Below are positions 7,697 to 16,279 of a stretch of DNA of 64,000 nt, piece by piece. The DNA lies in the NCBI RefSeq assembly GCF_000725485.1, contig NZ_JOAG01000038.1, positions 18,779-82,778 of the forward strand, read 5' to 3'. The notes under the pieces were generated by a model. That model did not search any database and had not been told where the DNA came from. It saw only the letters and a program-made list of their open reading frames with translations. How positions within the stretch are numbered: the stretch's first letter is position 1; each line of letters starts with the position of its first letter. This stretch comes from Nonomuraea candida (lineage in GTDB: Bacteria > Actinomycetota > Actinomycetes > Streptosporangiales > Streptosporangiaceae). The translations under genes were made by a program, and so were the position numbers.

Positions 7697-8257
7697 ATGC
7701 GCAGGTTCCTCATCATCCTCCTCCTGGCCGTGCTGCCGGCGGCCGCGGCCTGCGCGGACGACGCGCCCGCCGATCCGGGCCTGCGCGCCGAGCTGCTGCG
7801 GATGCTCAAGGTCGACCAGGAGGTACGCACCCTGGAGGCGTCCCAGGAGGACTGGGACCGGGTGGAGAAGGCCAACACCGACCGCATGCGGCAGATCCTC
7901 GACGCGCACGGCTGGCCCGGCCACGCGATGGTCGGCGAGGACGGCGCGCACGCGGCCTGGGCGCTCGTCCAGCACGCCGACCGTGACCTGGACCTGCAGC
8001 GGCGCGGGCTGGAGCTGATGCGGCAGGCCGTGGAGCGCGACGACGCCGACCCGTCCGACCTGGCCTACCTGGTGGACCGGGTGCGCGTCGCGGAACGCCG
8101 GCCGCAGGTGTACGGCACGCAGTGGGAGACGAACCCTCAAGGGGAGTGGCGGCCCCGTACGCCGATCGAGGACGAGGCGAAGGTCGACGAGCGGCGCGCC
8201 GCGGCCGGGCTGAAGCCGCTGCGGGAGTACCTGGAAGAGCTGAAATCGGCCCGATGA
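7697..8257 (+). CDS. Secreted lipoprotein-like protein (DUF6624-like)
   Basis: A 186-residue protein with an export signal (MRRFLIILLLAVLPAAAACA) ending in a plausible lipobox Cys at about residue 19. The mature part has the signature of small bacterial proteins of the DUF6624 type: a leading leucine-rich helix, a DAHGWPGHAMVGEDGAHAAWALVQHAD segment, the YLVDRVRVAE stretch and YGTQWE near the end. The function is unknown. AAAGGA precedes the ATG. It may share a transcript with padR-like gene 51 bp upstream. Confidence 0.8.
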   Translation: MRRFLIILLLAVLPAAAACADDAPADPGLRAELLRMLKVDQEVRTLEASQEDWDRVEKANTDRMRQILDAHGWPGHAMVGEDGAHAAWALVQHADRDLDLQRRGLELMRQAVERDDADPSDLAYLVDRVRVAERRPQVYGTQWETNPQGEWRPRTPIEDEAKVDERRAAAGLKPLREYLEELKSAR

Positions 8258-8274
8258 GCCCTCCAGCCGCCACC

Positions 8275-8795
8275 CGGCCGGCCATCGGTAACCGGGCGCG
8301 ATCGGCAGGGCCGGCCGCCGGCCCGCGACCTGCTCCAGGTGCCGCAGCGACTCGGCGTAGTGGGCGTGCATCACCGCGAGCAGGGACTCGGCCCGCGGCA
8401 CGACCGGGTCCCCCGGCGCGGCGGTGACCTTGATCGCGTACACGGCGGTGCTCGCCGCCCTGAGCCCGGTGAGGCGGTAGCAGAGCACCGGGTTCTCGAT
8501 CGTGGTGACCGGCGCGCCCAGCCGCATGAGCGGGACCAGGTCGGGGTCGCGGGCGAAGATCCGCCGCTCCAGGCCGTCCGCCGGGCCGGGGGCGGGCGGG
8601 GGGCCGCCCTCGCCGGGCGGCACGCACAGCTTCCACGGCTGGTCGGTGTAGGCCGCCAGCCGGTGCGGGTGCCGCAGCCGCTCGGCGGCCAGCACGAAGA
8701 ACTCCGCCGGGAAGTCGGCGTCGTAGCACGCGCGCAGCACCTCCGGCGGGCGCAGCCCGCGCGCGTACAGCGCCGTGGCCAGCCGCGCCGGTGAA
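8275..8795 (-). pseudogene. C-terminal remnant of an unrecognised protein
   Basis: The minus-strand frame encodes a protein-like sequence (RPPEVLRACYDADFPAEFFVLAAERL, then LVPLMRLGAP, VLCYRLTG, LLAVMHAHYAESLRHLEQV). It has realistic hydrophobic spacing and composition but no start codon context: at its N-terminal side the homology switches abruptly to a serine-hydrolase fragment in another frame. At the other end it runs without a stop into the antisense of the lipoprotein gene. I do not recognise the family. It looks like a gene fragment left by a deletion whose 3' part is also lost. Confidence 0.5.
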
Positions 8796-9032
8796 GGTCT
8801 TGGTGTTGCTGCCGATCCGGGCGTGCCCGTCGACCGGCGGCTTGGCGGTCCCGCCGAGCTCGGCCGCACCGGCGCTGCCGGTCCACTCGCCGCGCTCGTC
8901 GTGCACGCGCAGCGACACCCCGGTGAAACCGGACTCGACGATCTCCTCGATCGCCTGCCGCAGCTCGGAGCGGTCCGGCCCGCCGGCCGGGCGCGCGGTG
9001 TTCTGGTCCTGGCCGGAGTGGGTGATGGTCAT
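8796..9032 (-). pseudogene. Serine hydrolase (class C beta-lactamase-like), N-terminal fragment
   Basis: From the ATG at 9032 about 80 codons match the start of a beta-lactamase/D-alanyl-D-alanine-carboxypeptidase-like hydrolase: a helix (LRQAIEEIVESGFTGVSLRVHD), GEWTGSAG, and the active-site motif IGSNTKTFTG with S-x-x-K. Right after this motif the frame loses all similarity and unrelated protein sequence starts in another frame. Family members run to 350 residues or more, so the tyrosine and KTG motifs are missing and the gene is dead. Confidence 0.75.
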
Positions 9033-9208
9033 GGGGGTCCGCTCCTCAAGCGTCTGTCGGGTGGGGCGGCGTCCTGCCGCTGCGCAGAGCTTGCACCCTG
9101 ACCCGAGGTCAACCTCAACCGTGATCCGGCTCACAACGGCGCCATCGCCGCCGCGCTCGCCCACGGGGCAGCGATCCTGCGGGCCGCCGCCCCGTTCTGA
9201 GAGGTCCG

Positions 9209-9342
9209 GCAGCGAGCGATCCGGTCGAGCGAGGGGACGACGAGGATTTCGCCGCCGCGCAGGTAGCCCAGGGCCTTGGCAAGCTCTTCGCGGCCGGTGT
9301 TCTTGCCCCTCGGCTTGTCGGCGATGACGCGGATGCAAATCG
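9209..9342 (-). pseudogene. Serine recombinase (resolvase) N-terminal domain fragment
   Basis: About 43 codons resemble the resolvase/invertase catalytic domain: IADKPRGKNTGREELAKALG followed by LRGGEILVVPSLDRIAR, the conserved SLDRxAR helix. The catalytic serine region before it and the DNA-binding part after it are missing. This is a remnant of a Tn3- or phage-type recombinase and marks past mobile-element activity next to the NACHT system. Confidence 0.7.
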
Positions 9343-9543
9343 GCCGCATTTCGGCCGGCGCGCCATGGCTTCCTGAGCCCCGGCCGCTCCGCCCTTGCGC
9401 GTCACGTGTCTTCATGCCCCATAACAAAAGCGACAAAAGGGATGTGCGGCTCGCTGGTGACCTTCATGTTTCACCGTCCCCCGCCGTAGAGCCGGGATTT
9501 GTGATATCTGTGCTGCAATTCCCCTGATGAAGGACTGTATTGC

Positions 9544-9879
9544 ATGTTCAACGAAGGAGCTCCGCCCAACCACGGCGATGGCAGGGTGCGGCTGGAGGTC
9601 GACGGGCAGGTCGTCTACCTTGAGGCGATTCGGACCGGCGCTGCGGGCGAGCAGGAAATCGCTGGTCGCAGCCTCTCCCTTGATGCCGCCGTCGCGGGGA
9701 TCCGCGCCGTGGTGGATCGGTTCTCCAAGGAGTTGCAGTCCACCGGGGCCGACAAGGTGACCGTTACGGTGGGATGCGAGTTCGTGGTCGAGACGGGCAG
9801 CATCGTGGCCGTCATCGGCAAGGGCTCGGCGAAGTCGGCCCTCAACGTGACCCTGGAATGGAACAAACCGTCGGCGTAG
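9544..9879 (+). CDS. Trypco1-domain protein (CU044_2847-like), partner of the trypsin-NACHT protein
   Basis: A 111-residue protein with a beta-rich N-terminus (GRVRLEVDGQVVYLEAI), the helix SLDAAVAGIRAVVDRFSKEL, then KVTVTVGCEFVVETGSIVAVIGKGSAKSALNVTLEW. This is the pattern of the trypsin-co-occurring domain 1, known from predicted NTP-dependent conflict systems where it sits beside trypsin-like proteases fused to STAND/NACHT ATPases. Here it directly precedes such a protein, ending 8 bp before (or overlapping, if an earlier start is used) the next gene, so both form one operon. Its exact biochemical role is not established; a scaffold or regulator of the protease is an inference. AAGGA lies about ten bases before the ATG. 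Confidence 0.82.
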   Translation: MFNEGAPPNHGDGRVRLEVDGQVVYLEAIRTGAAGEQEIAGRSLSLDAAVAGIRAVVDRFSKELQSTGADKVTVTVGCEFVVETGSIVAVIGKGSAKSALNVTLEWNKPSA

Positions 9880-9887
9880 GCCCGGAG

Positions 9888-12800
9888 ATGGAGTGGTTGC
9901 CCCTGCTCAAGGCCGCCACGCTGGCGCTCTGGGTGACGGGCGAGCACGGCCGGCCCGTTCGCCTCGGGACCGGCTTCGTGGTGAGCGGCGGGCTCGTGGC
10001 GACGTGCGCCCATGTGGTCGCCGAGGACTCCGCTTCGCTGCCGTCAGCCGTTCAGGGCCAGATCGTCGCCACCGGCGGCTCTCTCAGCCTGAGGCCCGTC
10101 GGCAAGCTGTACTTCCGTGACGAGAACACGGGGCTGGACCTGGCCTTCCTGAGGGCCGACGAGGCGGAATTGCCGGGTCCTGCCCTGCTCTCGGACCGGC
10201 TGACGATCGGTGATCAGCTCTGGACCTACGGGCATCCCGACGGTGTCTTCCGGGCGGGGCAACCGGCGACCTTCCACTACGAGGGCGGGTCACGCCGGAG
10301 CACGACGAAGAACCTGGAACTGCCCAGGCTCCGCGGCACACCGGTGGGCGGCGGGTTCAGCGGAAGCCCGGTCGTCAATCTCCGTACCGGCGCCGTCTGT
10401 GGCATGCTCTGCACCTCCGACCACCAGGGCAGCGCGCACATGCTGCCGGTGGCCGAGATCATCGAGCGCTCGGGGGAGACGCCGGCCTTCGAGCGCCAGG
10501 CTCCGCAGTGGCTGCTCTCGCTCTCGGACGAACAACTGCGCGAAGGCCGGTGGCGGATTCCGGACAGGCGGCTGCGCCGCTTCATGGAGGCCTTCCGCGG
10601 GCTGGTGGAGGCCCAGCCGTACCCGGGTGTGCTGCCCGGGGTGGCCACGCCTCCGCTGACGTCGATCTACGTCAAGCAGCAGGCCGCGCTGCCCGCGGAG
10701 CGGAGGCCGTCCGGGGCGAGAAGGCCGCCTGCCGAGCGGAGACCGGACCCGGCAAGGACATCAGCCGTCCCCTCATGGGACGACATCATGTTCGGCCCCT
10801 GGCACACGTCCCCGGTCACCGCCGATCAGCCGGCGGCGCGGGCGGACCATCCCGTGGCGGCCGACATCCTGCTCTCCACCACGAAAGACGCCGTCGTGGT
10901 CGCCGGCCCGGGATCCGGCAAGTCCTGCCTGCTGCGCATGCTGGTCGCCCATCTGTCCGAGCAGTGGCGTGAGGATCCCCACGGGCGTGAGGTCCCGATC
11001 CTGGTCCAGGCCGCCGCGTTACTCGACTCGGTGGGTCTGCCCGCCACCCTGCGTCGGGCCATCCAGGCGGACCTGGCCGCGGCCGGCTCGCTGGATGACC
11101 TGCCGGAGAACTTCTTCCGCGAGCCCCCGCTGCCCCAGGGGAAGTGGCTCGTCCTGGTGGACGGTCTCGACGAGGTGTTGGATGAGGAGCAACGCCAGGC
11201 CATCCTCGCCAAGATCCACGGTGCCCAGAGGTCCGCCGACGGCTCGCCGTATCGTTTCATCGTGGCGACACGGCCGCTTCCCGGGCACGAACTCGGTGAC
11301 TGGCTGCAGCGCTACACCCTGCTGCCGCTGACTCCCGAGGATGTGCCCGCCCTGGCCGAGCGATGGTTCGTGGTGCTGGGTGTCCCCGATCACCGCCGTA
11401 CGGCCCGGCGCCTCCACCATGCCATCACGCGGGCGCGCCTGGACGGGCTGGCACGGATCCCGCTGATGGCGGCCATCCTGTGCCAGCTCTATGCCGCCGA
11501 CCCCGCCAGGCCGTTGCCGGCCGGGAAGGTGGCGGTGTTCGAGGAGTTCATCGAGTTGGTGCGGACGCGCCCCTTCAACGACCGGGCCGGTGGCCTGTTC
11601 CCTCAGACGCGGGCTCTACTGGCCAAATGGGGCGAGGGAGCCGTGGTGGCGGCCGAGGGCGTGGTGCCCAGATTGCTTCCCGCTCTGAGCGAAGCCGCTT
11701 TCGAGCTGTTCCGCTCGGAAGGCGAGTCCATCGATGTCGAAAGACTCGCCGAGACCCTGCCCGGTGACTATCCCGCGCACGTCGGGAAGCAGGTTCACCG
11801 CCTGCTGGTCCAGGAACTGGTCCGCCGCTCAGGGCTGGTCATTCAGCGTGGCGGTGCGTTCTATTTCGTCCATCAGTCGATCGGGGAGTTCCTGGCGGCT
11901 CGGCACGTCGCAGCCACGGAGGACCTCCATCGGTGGGCCGCGGCCAACATCGCCGGCCTGCTCCTGCAATGGGGCGAAGAATTCACCAGGCCCATCAGGC
12001 TGGCAGACCTCTTCGTCATGGCGAGCCTCCGGAGCAATCCGTTGATTCTGGCCGTCGTCCAGGACCGGCTCAGGCACGACTCCGGCCTGCTCGGGGTGGG
12101 CCGGGTGATGTCCGAGGGGGTGGATCTTCCCAGGGGCATCCGTGCTGCCGTCACCGAGCGCCTCGCCGAGCGGAGTTCGACGGAAGCGGACGCGGCGATG
12201 CTCCTCGCGGATCTCGGCGAGCCGCGGGGCGGTGACCGGCTGCTCGGCATGGCCCTCGACACCTCACTCGAACCCCAGATTCGCTGGCAAGCGGCCGAAT
12301 ATCTGGATCAACTGGGCGTTGACACTGCTGTGGCGGCGTTCATGTCCATGGCTCTCGCACCTGGCATGGAGGTGGATTACAAGCTCGCAGCCGCCGCGAG
12401 AGCGGTCGGCCGGGGCGGCCGTGAGATCCTGACCCCGGTCATCGAGCTCCTCGTAGAGCTGGGCCCTTCCGGCTTCAGGCGAGACACGATCGCGCACACG
12501 AGACACATCACGGAACGACTCGACAGAGACAGCCTGCTGCGTCTCTGCCGCGGGCTCGCCGCGCGCCCGGGGTTCTCCTTCAAGCTCGCCGGGGACATCC
12601 TGCGACGGTTGCGGCCGGAAAAGCCGGATGCCGACGAGTGGCGGGAGGCTGTGTACACGTTTCTCGTGGAGGCTGCCGGCCACCCCCACTTGAGCACCGG
12701 CGAAAAGCTCTCCGTCATCGAGCACACCCTCGGGTACTCACCTCCGCCGCTGCTCCTGCACCGGCTACTGACCCAGCCTCGGGTGGCGCCGAGCGTGCGG

Positions 12801-13736
12801 ATCTGGGCGGTCAAGCACCTGGATCCCGGGGATGCCGAGGCGCAGAAGATGGGCGAGGACCATCTCAGGAGTCTCGTCGCCGACCCGCTCGTGGCAGGCA
12901 CCGACCGCCGGCAGGCCGCTCTGGTGCTCCACGCCCGCGGATACCGGGATTCCTTCGACGCGATCCTGGCCGATGCACGCATCGGGAATGTGGTCCGGCT
13001 CGAGGCGGGCCGGGACCTCCTCAGGGCCCGCGACGAGCGCGGCATCGACCTGCTGGCAGAGGCCGTGGCCGACAGCCGGCTCGAGGTGGAGACACGGATT
13101 CGGGCCGGCCTGGATCTCGCCGCGGTGGCGCCGCGGCGAGGCGCCGAACTGCTCCTGGGCATCGTCCTGGACCCAGGCGTCGATGACCGCTCCCATCGTC
13201 ACGCGATCCGGGTTCTGGCGGGTGTCGCCTCCGAAACCGCTACGAAACTGCTGACGGCCCTGATGAGAGAGGCCCGCCTCGACACCGGCATCCGCCGCAT
13301 GGTGCTCGGCTACCTCGCGGCCAGGACGTTCGAGGACGCGGCCGAGGCGTGGATCGGCCTGCCGGACCATCTCGCGGCGGACCCCGCGGCCCTCCGCCTC
13401 ATGCTCATGTCGGCTGATCCCGTCCGCCTGACCGATGACATCCTGGACCAGCTGGAATCCGCGTGCATGCGCCGCGGGGATGCCATCCTCCACTACAGCC
13501 TCACGCTGTTGCACCTCCGCCGGGAACGTGGCACCGCCACACTGCGGCGGGCGCTCGACCTCCTCCGGGACCGCGGGTACGACCACGCGTGGCAGGTTCG
13601 CATCCTCTACCACGCGCATCGCACCGGCAGCGTGACCGGGCCGGCAGAGTTGCGGGCGCTCGCTGCGGACACCTCCAGACCGGAAGAGGTGTCGATGGTG
13701 GCGCGACGGTGTCTCGAACTCCTCGGCCAGGAATAG
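9888..13736 (+). CDS. Trypsin-like protease - NACHT ATPase - HEAT-repeat protein
   Basis: A 1282-residue STAND-type protein, probably cytoplasmic as no signal peptide is seen. Residues 1-200 are a trypsin-like protease with His42 (TCAHVV), Asp84 (GLDLAFL) and Ser158 (GFSGSP). A basic proline/arginine-rich linker (about 268-292) leads to a NACHT ATPase with Walker A GPGSGKS at 340-346, Walker B LVLVDGLDEV at 421-430 and sensor-like FIVATRPLP. Residues after about 660 form a long series of alpha-helical HEAT-like repeats (for example TEADAAMLLADLGEPRGGDRLLGMAL), the presumed sensor. In such systems ligand binding by the repeats is thought to drive NACHT oligomerisation and release the protease. 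An in-frame ATG at 9858 is an alternative start overlapping the Trypco1 gene. Antiphage or self-recognition function is inferred from the family. Confidence 0.9.
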   Translation: MEWLPLLKAATLALWVTGEHGRPVRLGTGFVVSGGLVATCAHVVAEDSASLPSAVQGQIVATGGSLSLRPVGKLYFRDENTGLDLAFLRADEAELPGPALLSDRLTIGDQLWTYGHPDGVFRAGQPATFHYEGGSRRSTTKNLELPRLRGTPVGGGFSGSPVVNLRTGAVCGMLCTSDHQGSAHMLPVAEIIERSGETPAFERQAPQWLLSLSDEQLREGRWRIPDRRLRRFMEAFRGLVEAQPYPGVLPGVATPPLTSIYVKQQAALPAERRPSGARRPPAERRPDPARTSAVPSWDDIMFGPWHTSPVTADQPAARADHPVAADILLSTTKDAVVVAGPGSGKSCLLRMLVAHLSEQWREDPHGREVPILVQAAALLDSVGLPATLRRAIQADLAAAGSLDDLPENFFREPPLPQGKWLVLVDGLDEVLDEEQRQAILAKIHGAQRSADGSPYRFIVATRPLPGHELGDWLQRYTLLPLTPEDVPALAERWFVVLGVPDHRRTARRLHHAITRARLDGLARIPLMAAILCQLYAADPARPLPAGKVAVFEEFIELVRTRPFNDRAGGLFPQTRALLAKWGEGAVVAAEGVVPRLLPALSEAAFELFRSEGESIDVERLAETLPGDYPAHVGKQVHRLLVQELVRRSGLVIQRGGAFYFVHQSIGEFLAARHVAATEDLHRWAAANIAGLLLQWGEEFTRPIRLADLFVMASLRSNPLILAVVQDRLRHDSGLLGVGRVMSEGVDLPRGIRAAVTERLAERSSTEADAAMLLADLGEPRGGDRLLGMALDTSLEPQIRWQAAEYLDQLGVDTAVAAFMSMALAPGMEVDYKLAAAARAVGRGGREILTPVIELLVELGPSGFRRDTIAHTRHITERLDRDSLLRLCRGLAARPGFSFKLAGDILRRLRPEKPDADEWREAVYTFLVEAAGHPHLSTGEKLSVIEHTLGYSPPPLLLHRLLTQPRVAPSVRIWAVKHLDPGDAEAQKMGEDHLRSLVADPLVAGTDRRQAALVLHARGYRDSFDAILADARIGNVVRLEAGRDLLRARDERGIDLLAEAVADSRLEVETRIRAGLDLAAVAPRRGAELLLGIVLDPGVDDRSHRHAIRVLAGVASETATKLLTALMREARLDTGIRRMVLGYLAARTFEDAAEAWIGLPDHLAADPAALRLMLMSADPVRLTDDILDQLESACMRRGDAILHYSLTLLHLRRERGTATLRRALDLLRDRGYDHAWQVRILYHAHRTGSVTGPAELRALAADTSRPEEVSMVARRCLELLGQE

Positions 13737-14060
13737 GGCCTCACCTGACGAAGGAAGCGGAGGAACGACGGCGGCCACGCGGTGGGCGTCGGCCCCAGCC
13801 CAGGTGTGGTGATGCAGGCGGGGGAGCGGGACGGGGCGGGTTCAGGGCTGGACATGGGTGATCTCCACGCCGAGCAGGCCGGCCAGGGCACGCACGTCGG
13901 ATGCGGCTGGGCGGCTGGGCGGCTGGGCGGCTGGGCGGAGCGTGGCCTGGCCGAGTACAGCGGCGGCGTCCGCTACCGCTTCCCGGGCCAGCGGGCCACC
14001 GGCCTGTTCGGCCCCGTCACCCTCGGCAGGCGTCCCTCACCGGCCGGGATGACCTGAGGG
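13737..14060. other. Intergenic region with gene scraps and a short tandem repeat
   Basis: There is no complete gene here. Four copies of the 9-10 bp unit GGCTGGGCG lie at about 13906-13940. The plus strand before 14057 reads GLAEYSGGVRYRF and ends with a stop, reminiscent of the last strand of a secreted glycosidase. The minus strand around 13850-13900 reads VRALAGLLGVEITHVQP then stop. Both look like small tails of lost genes, but they are too short to assign. Confidence 0.35.
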
Positions 14061-14071
14061 CTCCTCCAGAC

Positions 14072-14113
14072 GGGACCGCCTGCCCGGCACACGCGCTCCG
14101 GGCAGGCGGTCCC
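14072..14113 (-). terminator. Strong terminator of the PLD-like gene
   Basis: A perfect 16-bp stem (14072-14087 with 14098-14113) with a 10-base loop lies just past the stop codon of the minus-strand PLD-like gene. Confidence 0.85.
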
Positions 14114-14120
14114 GCCTGTG

Positions 14121-15353
14121 TCAGCAGCTCGCCGCCGTGCCGTTGCCGGCCGAGCGGATGCCGCTGCCCGCGCGTACGGCGTAGTAGTTCGACCGGAACC
14201 GGTCGAAGATCGTGTTGTCCTCGAGCTGGAGCAGCGCCTCGTCGGCCTGGCGCAGGGAGTTCCAGCTCCAGTTGTGGCTGCCGGTCCAGACGATCTTGCG
14301 GTCGGGCACGCCGTAGTACTTGCCCTCCACGAGCAGGTACTTGGCGTGCACCCAGATCGGGTCGGCGGTGCAGTAGTAGCGGACGTTGACGCCGTTGTAG
14401 ACGCCCGTGGGCTTGACCAGCTCGTTCATCGAGGAGACCTCGGAGGAGCTGTCCTTGTTGTAGTTCACCGCCACCTCGACGTAGCAGCCGGCCTTGTCCA
14501 GGTCGAGCAGCTTCCGCGCCAGATGGGCGCGGCTGAAGATGCCCATCGCGACCCGGACGATGGTGCGGTGCGTGCCGTCGCCCGTGCCGACCGAGCTGTT
14601 GCCGGTGCACTCCACGTGGTCGAGCACGGTGCTCATCGTGTCCTCGGCCGGGTCGGTCGGGCTGCTGGTGCCCTCCTGGCGCGGGTAGAAGTGCACCTTG
14701 GCGTTGCCCGAGGTGACCGGCGCGCGGGTGTCGTAGTAGTTGTTGTCCACCCGCTGGTTCTTCAGGTCGGTGAAGTACGCCGCGTAGGCGTTGTAGATCC
14801 CCGTGTTCCCCGCCAGCACCAGGGCCGCGTTCCAGCCGCCGAGGCCGTCGCGGCCGGTGTGCAGGTTGGCCGACGACTGGACCACGACCCCGGCCGTGCC
14901 GCCGGTGCGGGAGAACAGGAAGAACTTGTTGTGGTTGAGCGACACCGAGCCGTAGAGCGGCCGGTCGCCGATGCAGCCCCGGCCGCTCGGGCAGGCCAGC
15001 ACCCACGAGCTCTGGGCGGTGTCGGTGCCCAGCGCGCCGGCGAGCGCGGAGTACAGGGGCGTGCCCGCCATCTTCTTGTCGAAGACGATCTGCACGTTGC
15101 GCCCGTTGTTCTTCGCCGCGATCAGCGCGTCGGGGATGGTGGCGTCGGTGGCGTAGAACATCGACATCCGGATCGTGGAGCCGGCGTCGGCCCCCTCGAT
15201 GAGCTGGACGATCCGGTTCTGGATGGCGGCCCTGTCGTTGACGGGGTGGTTGAAGACGGCTTCGGTGGCGACGGCGGCGTGCGCGGGCGTCAGCCCGGAC
15301 AGGCCCGGTAAGAGGGTGGCGGCGGCGAGCAGGACGAGGAGACGGCGAGCCAC
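14121..15353 (-). CDS. Secreted phospholipase D-like protein (possible nuclease or phospholipase)
   Basis: A 410-residue exported protein with a signal peptide (RRLLVLLAAATLLPG... ending near AHA at residue 26). It has two PLD half-domains with the HxK parts of the catalytic motifs at His141-Asn-Lys143 and His336-Ala-Lys338. The residues after them (SANLHTG and GSHNWSWNSL) match the conserved Asn/Ser of the HKD motif, while the aspartate of the classical HxKxxxxD is replaced (KFFLFSR, KYLLVEG). The fold fits the PLDc_2 group, whose members include nucleases and phospholipases. It is predicted to act outside the cell. It starts at GTG 15353 behind AAAGGA. It is followed by a 16-bp-stem terminator. 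Confidence 0.88.
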   Translation of the reverse strand: MARRLLVLLAAATLLPGLSGLTPAHAAVATEAVFNHPVNDRAAIQNRIVQLIEGADAGSTIRMSMFYATDATIPDALIAAKNNGRNVQIVFDKKMAGTPLYSALAGALGTDTAQSSWVLACPSGRGCIGDRPLYGSVSLNHNKFFLFSRTGGTAGVVVQSSANLHTGRDGLGGWNAALVLAGNTGIYNAYAAYFTDLKNQRVDNNYYDTRAPVTSGNAKVHFYPRQEGTSSPTDPAEDTMSTVLDHVECTGNSSVGTGDGTHRTIVRVAMGIFSRAHLARKLLDLDKAGCYVEVAVNYNKDSSSEVSSMNELVKPTGVYNGVNVRYYCTADPIWVHAKYLLVEGKYYGVPDRKIVWTGSHNWSWNSLRQADEALLQLEDNTIFDRFRSNYYAVRAGSGIRSAGNGTAASC

Positions 15354-15418
15354 GGAGGTCCTTTCCCGGGGGGACGGAAAGATCGCCCTTCGACGCTAGC
15401 AGGGCGGGCCGCCGCCGG

Positions 15419-16192
15419 TCAGGGCCTGCCGGGTCCCGTCAGGGGCGCGCTGAACGGCAGGACGAACAGCGGTCCGGTCACCACGGCGCGCTCGCTGCCC
15501 GGGCCGTACGGCAGGTCGGCGATCTGGCGGCAGGTGCCGCGGTCCTCGATGCCGTACACCGGGTTCTGGCCGCCGGGCCCGGAGTTGACGCGGCCGACCA
15601 GGGAGATGCGGTCGCGCACCCGCCCGCGCTCGTCGACGAAGTAGCCGTGGATCGGCGCGGTCGCGGCGAAGCCGCCGTCCGTCAGGACCTCCTGCACCAG
15701 GTCGGAGATGTGGAAGCGCAGCGTGCGCCCGTCGGCGTCGGTCACGGTGCCCTCCAGCTCGCCGACGAACGGGGTGTAGAGGCCCGGCGCGCCGGTGGCG
15801 AAGCCGTCGGGGTAGGGCGCGGGCCGCTTGGCGAGCTGGGAGACGCGCCAGGTGCGCAGGAAGGTGCCCGTCCTGATGGTGTACGTGCCGTTCTCGCACT
15901 CGAACGGGCGCAGGGTGCGGCCGGTCAGGTCGATCGTCTGCCGCTCGATGGGGTGGCCGGTGGACGGGTCGCCGAACCGCTCCTCGTCGATGCGCACGTC
16001 GATGCCGCGCGGTGACAGCCGCACCACGAAGCCGGGACCGACGGCCTTGACGTGGTGCCGGCTCTCCTTGAGCTTCAGGCCGGGGGCGCCCGGCTGGGGG
16101 TGGGCGTGCGCGGCGGCCGCGGGTAACAGGCCGGTGGCCAGGGCCGCGAGCAGGGTGACGGCGATTCGCCTGACGGTGATTCCGGGACGCAT
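15419..16192 (-). CDS. Exported protein of unknown function
   Basis: A 257-residue protein with a clear signal peptide (RRIAVTLLAALATGLLPAAAAHAH). The mature part is mainly beta-strand-like, with blocks such as GIDVRIDEERFGDPSTGHPIERQTIDL, ECENGTYTIRTG and GYFVDERGRVRDRISLVGRV. I do not recognise a family. It has two Cys residues that could form a disulfide after export. GAGGAGG lies just before the ATG. It precedes the PLD-like gene with a 65-bp gap, in the same direction, so the two could be co-expressed secreted proteins. Confidence 0.75.
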   Translation of the reverse strand: MRPGITVRRIAVTLLAALATGLLPAAAAHAHPQPGAPGLKLKESRHHVKAVGPGFVVRLSPRGIDVRIDEERFGDPSTGHPIERQTIDLTGRTLRPFECENGTYTIRTGTFLRTWRVSQLAKRPAPYPDGFATGAPGLYTPFVGELEGTVTDADGRTLRFHISDLVQEVLTDGGFAATAPIHGYFVDERGRVRDRISLVGRVNSGPGGQNPVYGIEDRGTCRQIADLPYGPGSERAVVTGPLFVLPFSAPLTGPGRP

Positions 16193-16279
16193 GGGTCCTC
16201 CTCACTGCCGTGATGGGCGGTCATCGTACAGCAGCGGCGAAACCCCGGTCGATCGGGTCGGCGCCGGGCCCGGGGCGGG

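Noticed and set aside
14118..15311. 397-codon plus-strand frame
   Set aside because: It is the antisense of the PLD-like gene with low-complexity Gly/Ala/Val/Arg composition.
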